NCBI GenBank assembly: GCA_037576215.1
Contig: JBANDB010000005.1
Location: 4,092,001 to 4,156,000, forward strand
Origin: Armillaria gallica
Lineage: Eukaryota; Basidiomycota; Agaricomycetes; Agaricales; Physalacriaceae
Length of the DNA: 64,000 bases
Direction: 5' to 3'
The notes under the pieces were generated by a model. That model had not been told where the DNA came from and did not search any database. It was given only the letters and a program-made list of their open reading frames with translations. Numbering within the stretch: position 1 is the stretch's first letter; each line of letters begins with the position of its first letter. The position numbers were made by a program, and so were the translations under genes. This document shows positions 45,351 to 56,106 of this stretch, piece after piece.

Positions 45351-48237
45351 AACCTCCTTGCCACACTTGTGTTGACTTTTTCTTGCAGGCAATTAGTGTA
45401 GTGTGTAGTTGGTATTTTTAGGCCATTAGATACATATTTTGTTGTATAAAATCAACTACTTTTAAATCAACTGCATGTCTTCTCTGCATGATCTTGCATG
45501 AATATGCCTCAATCTGAGTCTCATGCTTATTTACTGAGTAAAAACCCCCAGCTACGGCAACTCAACAATGCTGATCCCAGCATGACTCAGAGATGTCAGT
45601 TTCCCACCACCAAAACACCTCCCTATTAAACACATCAGGTCTGGCGACAGAAATGATTCACTCACACAACGAAAGTACACTTGAACATTACACCGAACAT
45701 GCCAGCACCCTGGAATCCCAGGAATGCAGCTGCAAATGGTGTAATGAATTAAAGTCAGTTTAAAATCATTACACGATCTGGCTCACACCTCCTTACTGCA
45801 TACACGGTAACGTACTCAGCTTCACTTGACTTCTTCTGTGACTACATCCGAGCCTTCCCTTCCACTGCGGTTTTGGTGTGTAATGAAAATGCCGCTCTAT
45901 CTCGACATGTATGTATGCTTTTGCGCATCCTACGAGTGCACTACAGTTCTACACAGAATTAATATCATACGTACCTGCACTGAACCCAGAAGCCTCCTTC
46001 CCAATTCAGTATGCCAGCGGCAAGCTTGGTTCCCTTTGACACACCATCATGGACCAGGCCTCTGCCCTGCTAATGGATACTCAGGTGCCCTCACCACTCA
46101 AATCTTGGGGCCATGGTCGACCTCACAAATACGCAAATGCAGAAGAACACGTGGCAGCTCACAATCTAGCCCAGCAAGGATATTATGAGCAGTCAGTCAA
46201 ACACCTGGTCGTCAGCCTCAAGAACTAATTTTGTTTAATTTTCTAAAAAGCAACCGAGACGTACTGTCCCGACAGTGCCGTACCAAATATCAGAATGAGC
46301 ATGGTCATGTTCAGACCCACATGACCAAGTGAGCTTGACCAAAATGGACACGTTGTCTGGCAGATGAACCCCCACCTAGGTACGTGAGTTGTTTGGACCC
46401 AGGGGCATCGTGTTCATTAACCTTTCCTCAGTAGAGTCAAATCCCTCACCCTGGCCATGAAGAGTGCCCCAATCGAGCCTGAGGCACAGATAACAAACTT
46501 ATGCAAACAGCTTGGATGGTACATGTGAGGAAAAACCCCAGCCAATTACGTTGGACAGCTATACCTCATGGCTGTAGATGCAACAACTCAAGATCCGTTG
46601 GAATATCTGAATGACAACTTAGCTCATCTTAATGGTTTGCTTCATCTAATCAGTTGCCTTACGACTGACGTCTATCACCAGGAGGGCTGCATGGAATGGT
46701 GGCAAAGGACAGACGTGCTTGACCAGGAGGTTAAGGCCATTGTAGACATGGTACAGGATCTTGTATGTTCAGCTATGCTCAGTGTAGATTCGCTCAAAGT
46801 GGTATTCAATGATTGTAGTTTAACATATCAAAATCTATGAATGCTCTATCATATCTATGTCATAAAGTTCCCCACAAATACGCCACACATTTGGACTGGC
46901 AGATACTCATGACTGTATAGTTTCTTGGGATGTTCCGCATGCTGGTAACCAAACGTGCCCTTTTTGTATTTGTCTGATTTCATTATCCATCATGTGTCTG
47001 ACCCTGGTATGTTCCTGATTTGAAAATATGCGATCATCCCCTGATTTTCTCTAGCATTTCACAGAAGACCAAATTGAATTCCTCCACCAAGCCCTCCCTG
47101 ACTTTCTCCATGAAGCGGAGGAATTTAAGAAGCAGTTTGTGTCACTGCTGACTTTCGAATTCATTCATCAGTGGCCAGAAACCATGGATAAGGACGAGAA
47201 GCATGCAGGGATGCCTTCCAAGGGAATGGTACAGGTAGCGTGCTTGTCCTTCTTCAGATAATGATGGAGGATAGACCACTACTTCCACAGCGTATCATGA
47301 CGGCCATGTGCCAGCTCAATTTCGAGCAGACACCTTATATCTCACCATCCACTCGCCACAAACAGCAGTAGGTTGAAATCCTATCAAATACTCAAATGCT
47401 CACATTCTCTTTCCTAGTCAGCCAGTGCACAGCCCAAGAATGGTCAGAGATGTGGTCATAGCTCTTTGTAATGTACTTATTATGACACCAATACTATCTA
47501 ATTCATATCCCCACGGCTGAACCTAGGTTGGACTGACTGTACAGTTGGACAGCCAACTCCGTGGCATGCTGGGTCACTCGGGCCCATCCATTTTCGAGAG
47601 TAGATACACCACTTCATGCTATCACATCGAATCTCATGAAATGACAGTAAAGGCACATCTTTTATGTTACATTAGATTGCTAACATTAAGGTTCTTCTAG
47701 CTCCAGACTCACTTTGTCCCCATTTGTTTCAGTCTGGCGGAACAAGCTCACATCGCTCAAGCTGCCATATGCTGGAAACGTGCCGCAAGAGATGGCCAGG
47801 ACACTGAGAGGTGTTTTGTGCTTCTGTTCCTCCAGGAGCATCTCAAGTTGTTCCAGATCCCCCTGCGGACTGGGATCTCTTTGACCAAGGCTATGGCCCT
47901 TAAAAAACTGGTATGCCTGCCTCTTACGCAAGATGGAATTTTCATTAATGTACCCATTCATTTAGCTTCTTGTAAGACATCTGCAATGGAGTTATTGGAC
48001 CTCACCAACAGTCATGCGTTTGGCTGACGCCCCTGAGGAGCCACCATACCCTGAGTCCTACGACACTTGTGGTTGGCAACTCTGCACCCTCTACAAGCAC
48101 ACCCATTGGGAGGCTGCATCTGAATGGGAGGTCATTGCCTTGAATCACCTCCGCTGCATGCATGCTGTGCCCAGTACCCTCTGCAAAAAGAACACTGGAA
48201 ACGTCAAGACCAGAAACGTCAAGAAGACCAGCAATGT
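45351..48237 (+). pseudogene. fragments of rightward hypothetical genes
   Basis: Discontinuous plus-strand frames are present. One around 46,100-46,190 reads KYANAEEHVAAHNLAQQGYY. One at 46,568-46,840 (90 codons) includes DPLEYLNDNLAHLNGLL and MVQDLVCSAML. One at about 47,056-47,230 reads FTEDQIEFLHQALPDFL. One at 47,818-48,027 includes LLFLQEHLKLFQIPLR, and one at 48,014-48,237 is cut by a solo LTR. The style is that of repeated agaricomycete hypothetical proteins. Stops and shifts separate the pieces, and no function can be given. Confidence 0.35.
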
Positions 48238-49813
48238 TGATGAGCCTCCAGGCTCTGTGCGCTCTGAAATCGCAGACACCACTTACAATTTATCGCCTAT
48301 CTCCCTTACATGGCCTTTCACTAAACCAAACATTGCAAGCCTGGCACAGGTAGAATCATATTAAATCTCCCACTCTATGTGAACTTTCACTTCGATATCC
48401 ATGAGTCATTGTGCCTCCAGGCACATTGATTGCCAATCCTTCCACAGTAAAATAGACACGCGTCATTATTCTAGGCCTTTGCACATGGACAGAGCCATAC
48501 GGTCACGTGGTTTAACTATGTGTAGGCTATGCATAGCTACAGATTCTCAAGAGGCCATATGGATACGCCTTTACAGCTTAGAAATATAGTAGAGATTAGT
48601 GAGCCATTAACTGCGGCTGAATAAGTAGTAAGTAAATTAGTAAACCTTCCGTAGCTTTATTAGGCTACACGAACTTTTAATAAGTATGCACAGTAGAGTA
48701 GCACACAGTATAGTGAACTATGGTTACAAATAGTTCGCTACACTCACAAATCATGTACTGCGGTTATCAAGCAAGGTAAAAGTTTGCTTACTTAGCAAGT
48801 ACAGTTCTGTAGTATAAAAGATAATGGCCTGTAGATAGAAAAGGAACAGTTCTCCATAGAGGATACATACACCACACATACCACCCAATACACACGAATT
48901 AAAGTTAATATCTCTATGTTCTTAAGAGATATAACACTTTGCGAAGTTTCTCCAAACTCGCTAGCTACCAAGTGTTAAATAACTTGATTCGCGTCCTCTC
49001 ATCCAAAACACAAGCAAGAGTATCATATAAAGACTACCTTGTTTGTCATCCTCCTGTCATAAATTCGCACACCTGAAGACTTAAGAGGGTAATCCATAGC
49101 TAGGATTCTGAACTTTTAGTCTCTAACACCAACAGCATACTGTTCCTATAAGTTAGGGACAATACTAATCCGAGTTTCTCTAGATAAGCCAGCTCCATCT
49201 CTGCGTTTCTCTGAGAAAGTACGCGAGTATAGGAGAATATCTTCTACTGGAACCATAGCCAGGATTCTGACACCAAATAGTTCACGCCGCATCTAGGTCG
49301 CCCCTGCTCAGCATACACCTAAGATAGGCCTCAAGCGGAACCAAGTAGATCACGTGAAAAAAGTAAAAAAGAGTTTACTCCCCCATTTGGGGCCTTTTCG
49401 CCAAAAAGGGCTCCGTTACGACCTTCGAAAAACAATTCTACAGACCTTAACGGAGCCCTTTTTAGCGATTTTAGCGGTCCTGGGGGGCAAAACCTGGCAA
49501 AACTCCCATTCAGTGGCTTATTTTACCACCTCGGGTTATCATGTGATCTACTTGGTTCCGCTTGAGGCCTATCTTATGTTTATGCACCTTTTCCCTTCCA
49601 GGAAAGTTCATGTACATACCTTGAGCCTCTGAACAGCCTTCAGAGAATCATAACAAAGTGTAGCAACACGTCGCTACACCACCAGGAAGCTACAGTCACC
49701 ACATGGAGGTGCAAGACTAGACTTGCTAGAACCTGCCCTCAGATTCTGTGCTTGGTTACACTCACCGTTACAGGTCTTGTGTTTTCTGCCTGCAGGAGTA
49801 TTTAGGTTCATCA
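48238..49813 (+). mobile_element. solo LTR, family B, copy 1, with nested MITE
   Basis: This 1,576-bp unit shares its first 20 bases (TGATGAGCCTCCAGGCTCTG) with family A but is otherwise a distinct family, aligned with 61,417-62,738. It ends GGTTCATCA. Flanks are atgt on the left and acgt on the right, a target duplication with one CpG transition. A promoter-like tataaaag occurs at about 48,813. It interrupts a coding relic that resumes as LQEYYEAEYERLVAEDEQW at 49,826-49,885. Its extra length over copy 2 is explained by the MITE inside. Confidence 0.82.
49322..49574. mobile_element. 253-bp TA-flanked MITE inside the LTR
   Basis: The terminal inverted repeats are about 36 bp, starting agataggcctcaagcgg, with one mismatch at a CpG (cacgtga on the left, catgtga-type on the right). 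TA stands on both sides (49,320-49,321 and 49,575-49,576). The sister LTR at 61,417 lacks the segment. An inner inverted repeat, agggctccgtta against taacggagccct, makes it strongly foldable. Confidence 0.85.
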
Positions 49814-50730
49814 ACGTTTATGTGCTGCAGGAATATTACGAGGCTGAGTATGAGCGCCTTGTGGCAGAGGATGAGCAGTGGGCATTGGGGCAAGGACTTA
49901 CTTCCACCATCGAGTGAGTGGCAGCTAGTATTTACATGTACAGTAGTCTATAGTTGAACCACATCATGCTCCACAGTCTCACCAATCACATGGCATCTAA
50001 TTGCGCAACAAATGGTTGATTAATTTTTGAGGGAATATATGAGATTAACCAGACTCCACGAAGTGACACTGAACAATACAGTGCAACTTGGACATCCTTG
50101 TGACATTTGCACATGGAACCTCATCGTCAGTGAACCACATCCTTTCCAGGGACATCACCAGTAACTGGACAATAGTCTGAAAGATCCAGTCAGATCTGCC
50201 AGCAGCAGCACAAGTGATCGACTCATGTTATGATGGGTCACCATGTCCTCCTGTCTCTCCTGCTTGAAGAAGATATCTCCCTCAAGCTCTGGCCACCAAC
50301 GAAACACCAATGCCTGAGGGAATGATTGCCAGTTGTGGCGGCAACCGCAAACACGTCAAGCTCAGCATTGAATCAAGCGCATTGCTCCTGGGTATAGGGG
50401 TGCTTGATGGTATAGAAGCCGAATGTCAAGCTGTGCAGTGTGCTGTCAGCTGTGGCCCAAAGGAAACAACTGGAAAAACATTTATGAGATGTCATGTGGC
50501 GATCTGATTGTCTCATGTCAGTGAAAAGATCACGTCATGTGCTAAACTATCTCACCTTTCTCCCTCACACACTTGGGTGCTTCCTTGGGATGAGGCAATG
50601 TAGGCAGACATGTTGTTGGAGCAGAGGAGGGAAGATTCTGTGTGTGATGTTCCTTTTGAAGGCTAACAAAGGCAACGTGCTAACCAAACAACCAAACAGA
50701 TGGGACTGAATTTCTCGCAAGAACAGAGAA
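49814..50730. other. gene relic right of the LTR and unassigned sequence
   Basis: The first 100 bases continue a coding relic (EYYEAEYERLVAEDEQWALG, stop at 49,917) that was probably joined to 48,014-48,237 before the LTR arrived. The rest contains short frames on both strands, possibly the decayed N-terminal part of the KDZ transposase gene. Nothing more can be supported. Confidence 0.35.
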
Positions 50731-51922
50731 ATGCTACGTGCAATGGTGACAGCTGCCCAGAAACACAAATGGAAAGCCAATTGGTATGTGGAAGGTGACA
50801 TGGAGGAAGAAATCTGGGTGCCTCGTATACACATGGCGATGGTTTCGGGGGACTGATGCTGTGTTTGACAGGTTCAAGGGTCACCACAGAAACGGTTTTG
50901 ACGTGAGCAGCTTTGGTGCCCACTGGTTGCATTTGAGGGTGATGAAGACGTGGATGAAGGCTGGGAGACTGAGGTTGAGATGGCAGCTGGATCCTAGGGG
51001 AAAGCCCACCACCAAACGTAGCATCATTTCAGTGAGTCCATCAATGTTAATGGGTTCCATGGCATGATAGCTCACTTTCATCCCCAAAGATCGGCCACTT
51101 CTAGAATGGCTTGGCTATGATGGCCATGCCGGATATCATGATGAGTACCTGCAGGAGCTCTTGAGGCTGGAAGGATGTGGAGACTCCGATGCCATGAGAG
51201 TGTGTCCCAGCTGTGCCTCCCTTCCAGATGACAAGAGAACGTGGAGTATCGTGCCGGAATATGGCTGTCGTGAGTGTTCAGAGGGGATTCTGGAGTGTCG
51301 ATGCTGTGTGTAGAGCACCACATATGCCTACCTCTGCACATTACCAAGGTCAGTTCACCCTCTACATTGGGCTGCATTCAAGCTGATATTTTGATTGAGA
51401 AATGAAACGGCAAGTATTTCAAGGACATTACACTCAAATCCCTGGGCCTTCAAGTCCAACTGGGACATTGGAACATGCATTGTGTTAATCCTATGCCTGG
51501 TGCAGAGGATTTCACTGTTCTCCACGTGAACGGCATCCACAAAGTCGCTGTGAACTTTTGTGGGTGCAAGCATCGGGTTGCTACACACCTACAGATGCTT
51601 CGATTTCGATGGTTCCCGGCAACTGTGTGTAATCCTTGATCTTGCACCACATTCTCGCTCCTGGAGATGTTTCATGCACATACACTGGCAGGCAAGGTTT
51701 CTGTCTTTGAGTATTATCGTGGTCTACTGCATCTTACCGACAATACAGAAATGAACCTACCTAAGGTTCGTGGACTGTTCGTTATCACCTAGAAAATGCT
51801 GACATATCACTATCCAGAGTCGATATCACTCTCTACTTTGAATGGTTTGTCAATGGGCTGACCTGAAAATGTTCAAACGAGCGGGCTGGGGCCATGTGGG
51901 GGATGGTGTGTCGAGCACACCA
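50731..51922 (+). pseudogene. KDZ (Kyakuja-Dileera-Zisupton) family transposase pseudogene
   Basis: Plus-strand parts in order. WVPRIHMAMVSGD is followed by an acidic stretch. YHDEYLQELLRLEG leads into a CxC2-like cysteine cluster (RVCPSCAS, then YGCRECSEGILECRCCV, then HICLPLHI). After a frameshift come SLGLQVQLGHWNMHCVNPMP, FTVLHVNGIHKVAVNFCGC, LQMLRFRWFPATVCNP, LLEMFHAHTLAGKVSVFEYY and LLHLTDN. An intron-like gap and a further piece containing CSNERAG end at 51,922. These are the N-terminal CxC2 and early KDZ regions of a DNA transposase. A stop after CNP, shifts, and truncation by the following element show it is dead. The catalytic C-terminal part is missing. Confidence 0.85.
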
Positions 51923-53011
51923 GAGTAAGGCATAGCATGGATGGATCTGGATCCGTCCTGTGGATATTAGGGTACCTGACAAGTGATATCCGCATCCGCA
52001 GGTGTGGCTGTGCATGGATATCCATATCCGGGGCATCCGCACTGCAGATATCTGTGTATGTTAGCTAAAACTAAAACTTTCCATATCTTCATGGGTATTG
52101 GTCCGTTTACTCCACGTTTTGAGACAGGAGTTCTACACTATAAAGCATCTCTAAACGCTATGTTCGATCACCACTGGGTGTCCCAATTGCAATACAGAAA
52201 AATCAGAAAGAAATGCAGTGTTTATTTCACTTATATGTAAGCACACATGTTCATGATACATCATGTTGCCTGGGCAAGGTTATATTTGTATTCTACAACA
52301 TCTAAAACAGTAGTAGGCATGAATTTAGCCAGGCCCATCAATAATTAAGAGCCTGAAATAGCAAGAAAACATGTAAATAAAATCAAATAAATCTCCGATT
52401 GCTTCCCGTGGGTCAGGGTGACCTCAGATCACAAATCGGACGGCAGATTCAAATTTCTTGACCTCAAAAACATTAGGACACACCCACGAAGTTAATCTCA
52501 CCTTCTAAATGAGGGCCGGAAGAATAAAGTGAAGTTTAACAGAAAATTAACAAAATCTCCGATCACTTCTCGTGGGACAGGGTGGCCTCCGAGCGCAAAT
52601 CGGACAGTGAATTCGAACTCCCCGACCTTGAAAACATTAGAACACCTTTATTTCATTAGTGCTCCCATCCAAATGAGTGCCATAAAATTAAAGTAAACTT
52701 TGACAGAAAATCAAAAGAATCTTCGTTTGCTTACCGCGGGCCTGGATGACTTCTGATCATAAATCGGGCTGCATATTCGGATTCCTCGACCTCGAAACCC
52801 CTAGGACACCTATTTCACAAGTGGGAGACAAAGCAACTGCATATTTAAGCAGAGCATCTGTGGATATAGCTAGTTGCTGAAGCCATATCCGCATCCAGTG
52901 GATCCGGATGCCATGGATCCGGATATCTGGGCACAGCTACATCTGCAGATATTTTTTCAGATATCTGTTTGGATATCTGTGGATCATCTGGATCCATGCT
53001 ATGCCTTACTC
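51923..53011. mobile_element. 1.09-kb TIR element with GGATATCC-rich subterminal regions
   Basis: The ends are gagtaaggcatagcatggat and its inverted copy (atgctatgccttactc at 52,996-53,011). Both subterminal regions are packed with gatatcc, catccg and ggatcc motifs in opposite orientation (51,937-52,056 and 52,875-52,996). The middle has three degenerate tandem repeats. There is no coding frame, so it is a non-autonomous DNA element. It sits directly at the end of the KDZ relic. A target duplication could not be recognised. Confidence 0.75.
52388..52830. repeat. three degenerate tandem repeats of about 165 bp
   Basis: Units begin at about 52,388, 52,553 and 52,715 with aatctccgatt-type sequence (third unit: aatcttcgttt). 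Each contains a gtgg/cgcggg block, an aaatcggac or aaatcgggc core, a cctcgacctcgaaa-like part and a ttaggacacc-like end. The third unit is shorter. They lie inside the TIR element. Confidence 0.7.
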
Positions 53012-53322
53012 ATGACCACCTGAGGAAGTGTCCTGTCCAAAAAGAGGAGGTTGTCTCCTGCCCATGATCCTGAGGAGCACAGTGCTCACAACAGCACCAA
53101 CAAACAGCCTAAATTGATCTCTAAACTTGAGGGGCGTCAATGTGATTCAGAAGCCTTAGACTCCAACGGAAATGAAAGTGACATGGCAAGCCCGACCATT
53201 CTGATTCAGAACCTAGGCGAGGGTTGAGGTGAACCAATGTATGAGAATGTTGATGCATGGCCTTTACAGGGAAAATGGTTTAAAGCTATTTACTTCAGCT
53301 CACCTGCCTCCAATCAACGAAT
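53012..53322. other. spacer, nothing recognised
   Basis: No frame or repeat of note. It does not continue the KDZ transposase frame, so the right side of the TIR element is not the expected KDZ sequence; a deletion or a further insertion is likely. Confidence 0.3.
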
Positions 53323-53698
53323 TGTTACAATTTATTCATTTTCTTTACCTAAGTGCCTCTTATCTTATCTTATCTTATCTTATCTTCAGCACTTACCCTT
53401 ATCTTATCAATAGATATGTGACTTCACAGAGTCTTCACATCGCGGTACAGTCACACTCAGTTGATGTGTATCTTATCGCACAGTCACCATGTGCTTGCCT
53501 CTTCTTTCTTACATGGTGCCCTTACTATTGTAACCCTCGTTTTGAGTATATAAGTAGTGTACTCAAAGCTGTATATTCCCTAGCTTTGAGCTAATGTTTA
53601 TTCATACCGAAACACATTCATTCTTGCTAAGCGCTAAAGTGTTAGTCTTGATCTCCTTTCTCCACAAGACTCAGTGGTGACTGTACGAACACGATACA
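53323..53698 (+). mobile_element. LTR-like unit, family C, copy 1 (376 bp)
   Basis: This unit starts TGTTAC and ends GATACA, and has the same length as 60,586-60,961. Shared features are a tatataagta-type TATA box (53,549), the segment ccctagctttgagctaa and an a/c-rich end. A pentanucleotide run (tctta)n lies at about 53,352-53,379. Sequence identity to copy 2 is only partial. Flanking duplications were not found, so the boundaries are less certain. Confidence 0.55.
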
Positions 53699-54416
53699 GC
53701 CATTGTTTACTCTTGATTGGAGTTTGGGTCTTACACGAATGTTCTTGATACATCAGTGCTTTTGTCCATCGCTAAATCCAGGAAAATGTGTAAGGGTTTA
53801 CATCCAAATATCATTGGCACAATGTCTAGTGATCAGTACAATTTGGAATAATATTACAGCTTGCCTTATATTAGATTATGGGGCCAGGTCCACTTTGATA
53901 ATCCATATAATCTGTTAGCATCCTTACATGGATTACAGGGATTACTTAACAAGATAATAGCTCATAAGCCTCCATCAATAAACAGAAGCATTCTGTATTT
54001 CCTTGCATATTACAGACTATTCAGGTGTCAAAAGAGTATGTTAACCAATAAATTGCCTATCTAGGCAAACTGTACAGTACATGTTCTACATAAACACCGA
54101 ATCACGTCCGCCTACCTTGGGAGCAGACTCAAAGATTACCTGGAAGCATTGATGCCCTTCATGCCAGAGATAACACATCTCGTTGTTCGACACCTACATG
54201 ATGTATGCTCAGCAACAGTAACGGGCGACAAAAACGAAAGCACATACCCGACATCCCAAAAGATTATAAGAAAAAGCTACAGAGTCAGTCAGTATGAGAT
54301 AAAACATTGAAGGCCAGCAGCCAGTCAAGCCCAGTCAAGTATCAGAGCATCCATAGCCAGCAGCCTCAGTTTAGTAGTGTCATAAAAGATCCTCATTGCT
54401 GAATCCTAGCAAGCGT
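53699..54416. other. unassigned spacer
   Basis: Short frames only; no repeat boundary was recognised except the neighbouring LTRs. Confidence 0.25.
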
Positions 54417-56106
54417 TGATGGGCCTAAGACTTCCGTGGCAACGGCAACACCAACTCGGAATGAGCTTGGTTAATTAACATAGTGGCACGGCAATCAAGG
54501 TGATCGTGTGTGCAAGTGGTTCGGGGCACCTCCATGCAGTAGAACAATTCCTCTATATACAAGAATACACTGTGACTTTAAGTCTGCGAAGTAGTACTGC
54601 TTGGTAGTCGAGTACTAAATGCTATGGCTTCAAGCTGGTAGGGATCTCTCGAAATGAGAGGGAACGAAAACAGGTATGACGTGAATACCATGAATCCATA
54701 TGAGAAAACGTGCTGTGAGACTAGAAAATGTTGCTTGACGTTAATCGGAGCGAGGTGAATGATGGAGAATAGACTAAATGGTCGGCAATAGTCTATGGGC
54801 GAGCGAGGCGATGAGAAAACGGCATGGGGACTGCGAGTGGCGAAATAAACATGGAACGAGGTGCTGAGGGTGGGCTGGCGAGAGAAAACGTGGAACTACG
54901 AAAACTAGTGGCGATACTGGTCCTATACAATGTGAGGGTGCTGAGTCGATGTCGAAACTTGTCTGGTACTGAAACGATCCTATCCTATGTCAAACTAACC
55001 TTCAAGTCCACTCGAGGGACTGATACTATACGAAAACTGGCTGAAACTGATCCTAAGTCTGCTCTGAGACTACCCAAGTGGGCGACGATAATGATGGTGA
55101 AAGTGAAACTGTAAAAACTCCAATGGTGTGAAAGTGAAACGATGACGGCCTATAAAAGATAACGGGGGCGAGGTATAGCGCGGTGATCACATATTGGCAC
55201 AGTATGAGCGTGCACCAATAGTGTTAAGAGCGAAGAGCACGTAGCGAAGGACTCTTCACAGTTAAAACCATGAGATAACTCTGGTGAGCTCAAGAGTCGA
55301 CGTGCGATCAAGAATATCCTGGTGCAAATGGTATATTGCCGTAGAACAGTGAATAAACGTTGTTTACTGGCAATAGACTAGTGCGAGACGATAATTGATG
55401 TAGTCTGGGGTCAACTAGAGATGAACTGCTCTCTAACTACGTTTTCTAGCTAGTTTTTATACTAAAAGTACGAATTTATAAATAGAGTAAATATGCGAGA
55501 CTTAGTAAGGCTGTAAGGCCTTAGCTTTGTAAAAAGTCATAGGAAACATATGGTCCTTGGTCTTCTAAAGTAACAGCAACTCGTCGACGTTGCCGTGTAT
55601 GGATGTGAACCGTATGGTTTTGCTGAGCGATGCACGGATCATTAGGTGCTGTTTAGCTGTGGATTACTTGAGCAATAGTCGTTGTGCTGAGGAGTACGCG
55701 TGGGGCAACGTTTTCTTGAAGCCTTGGCAAAGTAACAGCCTTAGTAAACATGGTCTGTAGTTGCCGTAGCTGCTATTGCCATAGCTGGGAGGGTACTCAC
55801 ATCAATCACGTCATTTTCATTAAGTGATCAATGAGCGCATCAACTAGGTGCTTCTGAGTGATGCGTCAATTCTGTATTGGGATGATTGTCGATCGAAGGT
55901 GCCTTGCCGTGATGAAGTATGGCAATTATGATGTGTGGCCAGGTGGGATGGATAACAAAGCGTGTAAGGAGTGGTTGCCGTAGGATGAAAGTGGTATCAA
56001 TGTGTGTGCAATTATTGGTTTGCTGAAAGGCCGTTGAAGGGACAATAGCATTAATTAGCAGGCAAAATCCGCGAATTCTGAGCATACAGAGCCTGGAGGC
56101 TCATCA
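54417..56106 (-). mobile_element. solo LTR, family A, copy 3 (inverted)
   Basis: This 1,690-bp unit is the reverse complement of the units at 29,545 and 34,907. It begins TGATGGGCC and ends GGCTCATCA on the plus strand. The flanks are gcgt on the left and gcat on the right, a target duplication that differs by one CpG to CpA change. It retains the tactagtttta-type promoter region in reverse. Confidence 0.82.

Noticed and set aside
53352..53379. (tctta)n as a telomeric or centromeric repeat
   Set aside because: Only about five units inside an LTR-like sequence; the motif is not a fungal telomere repeat.
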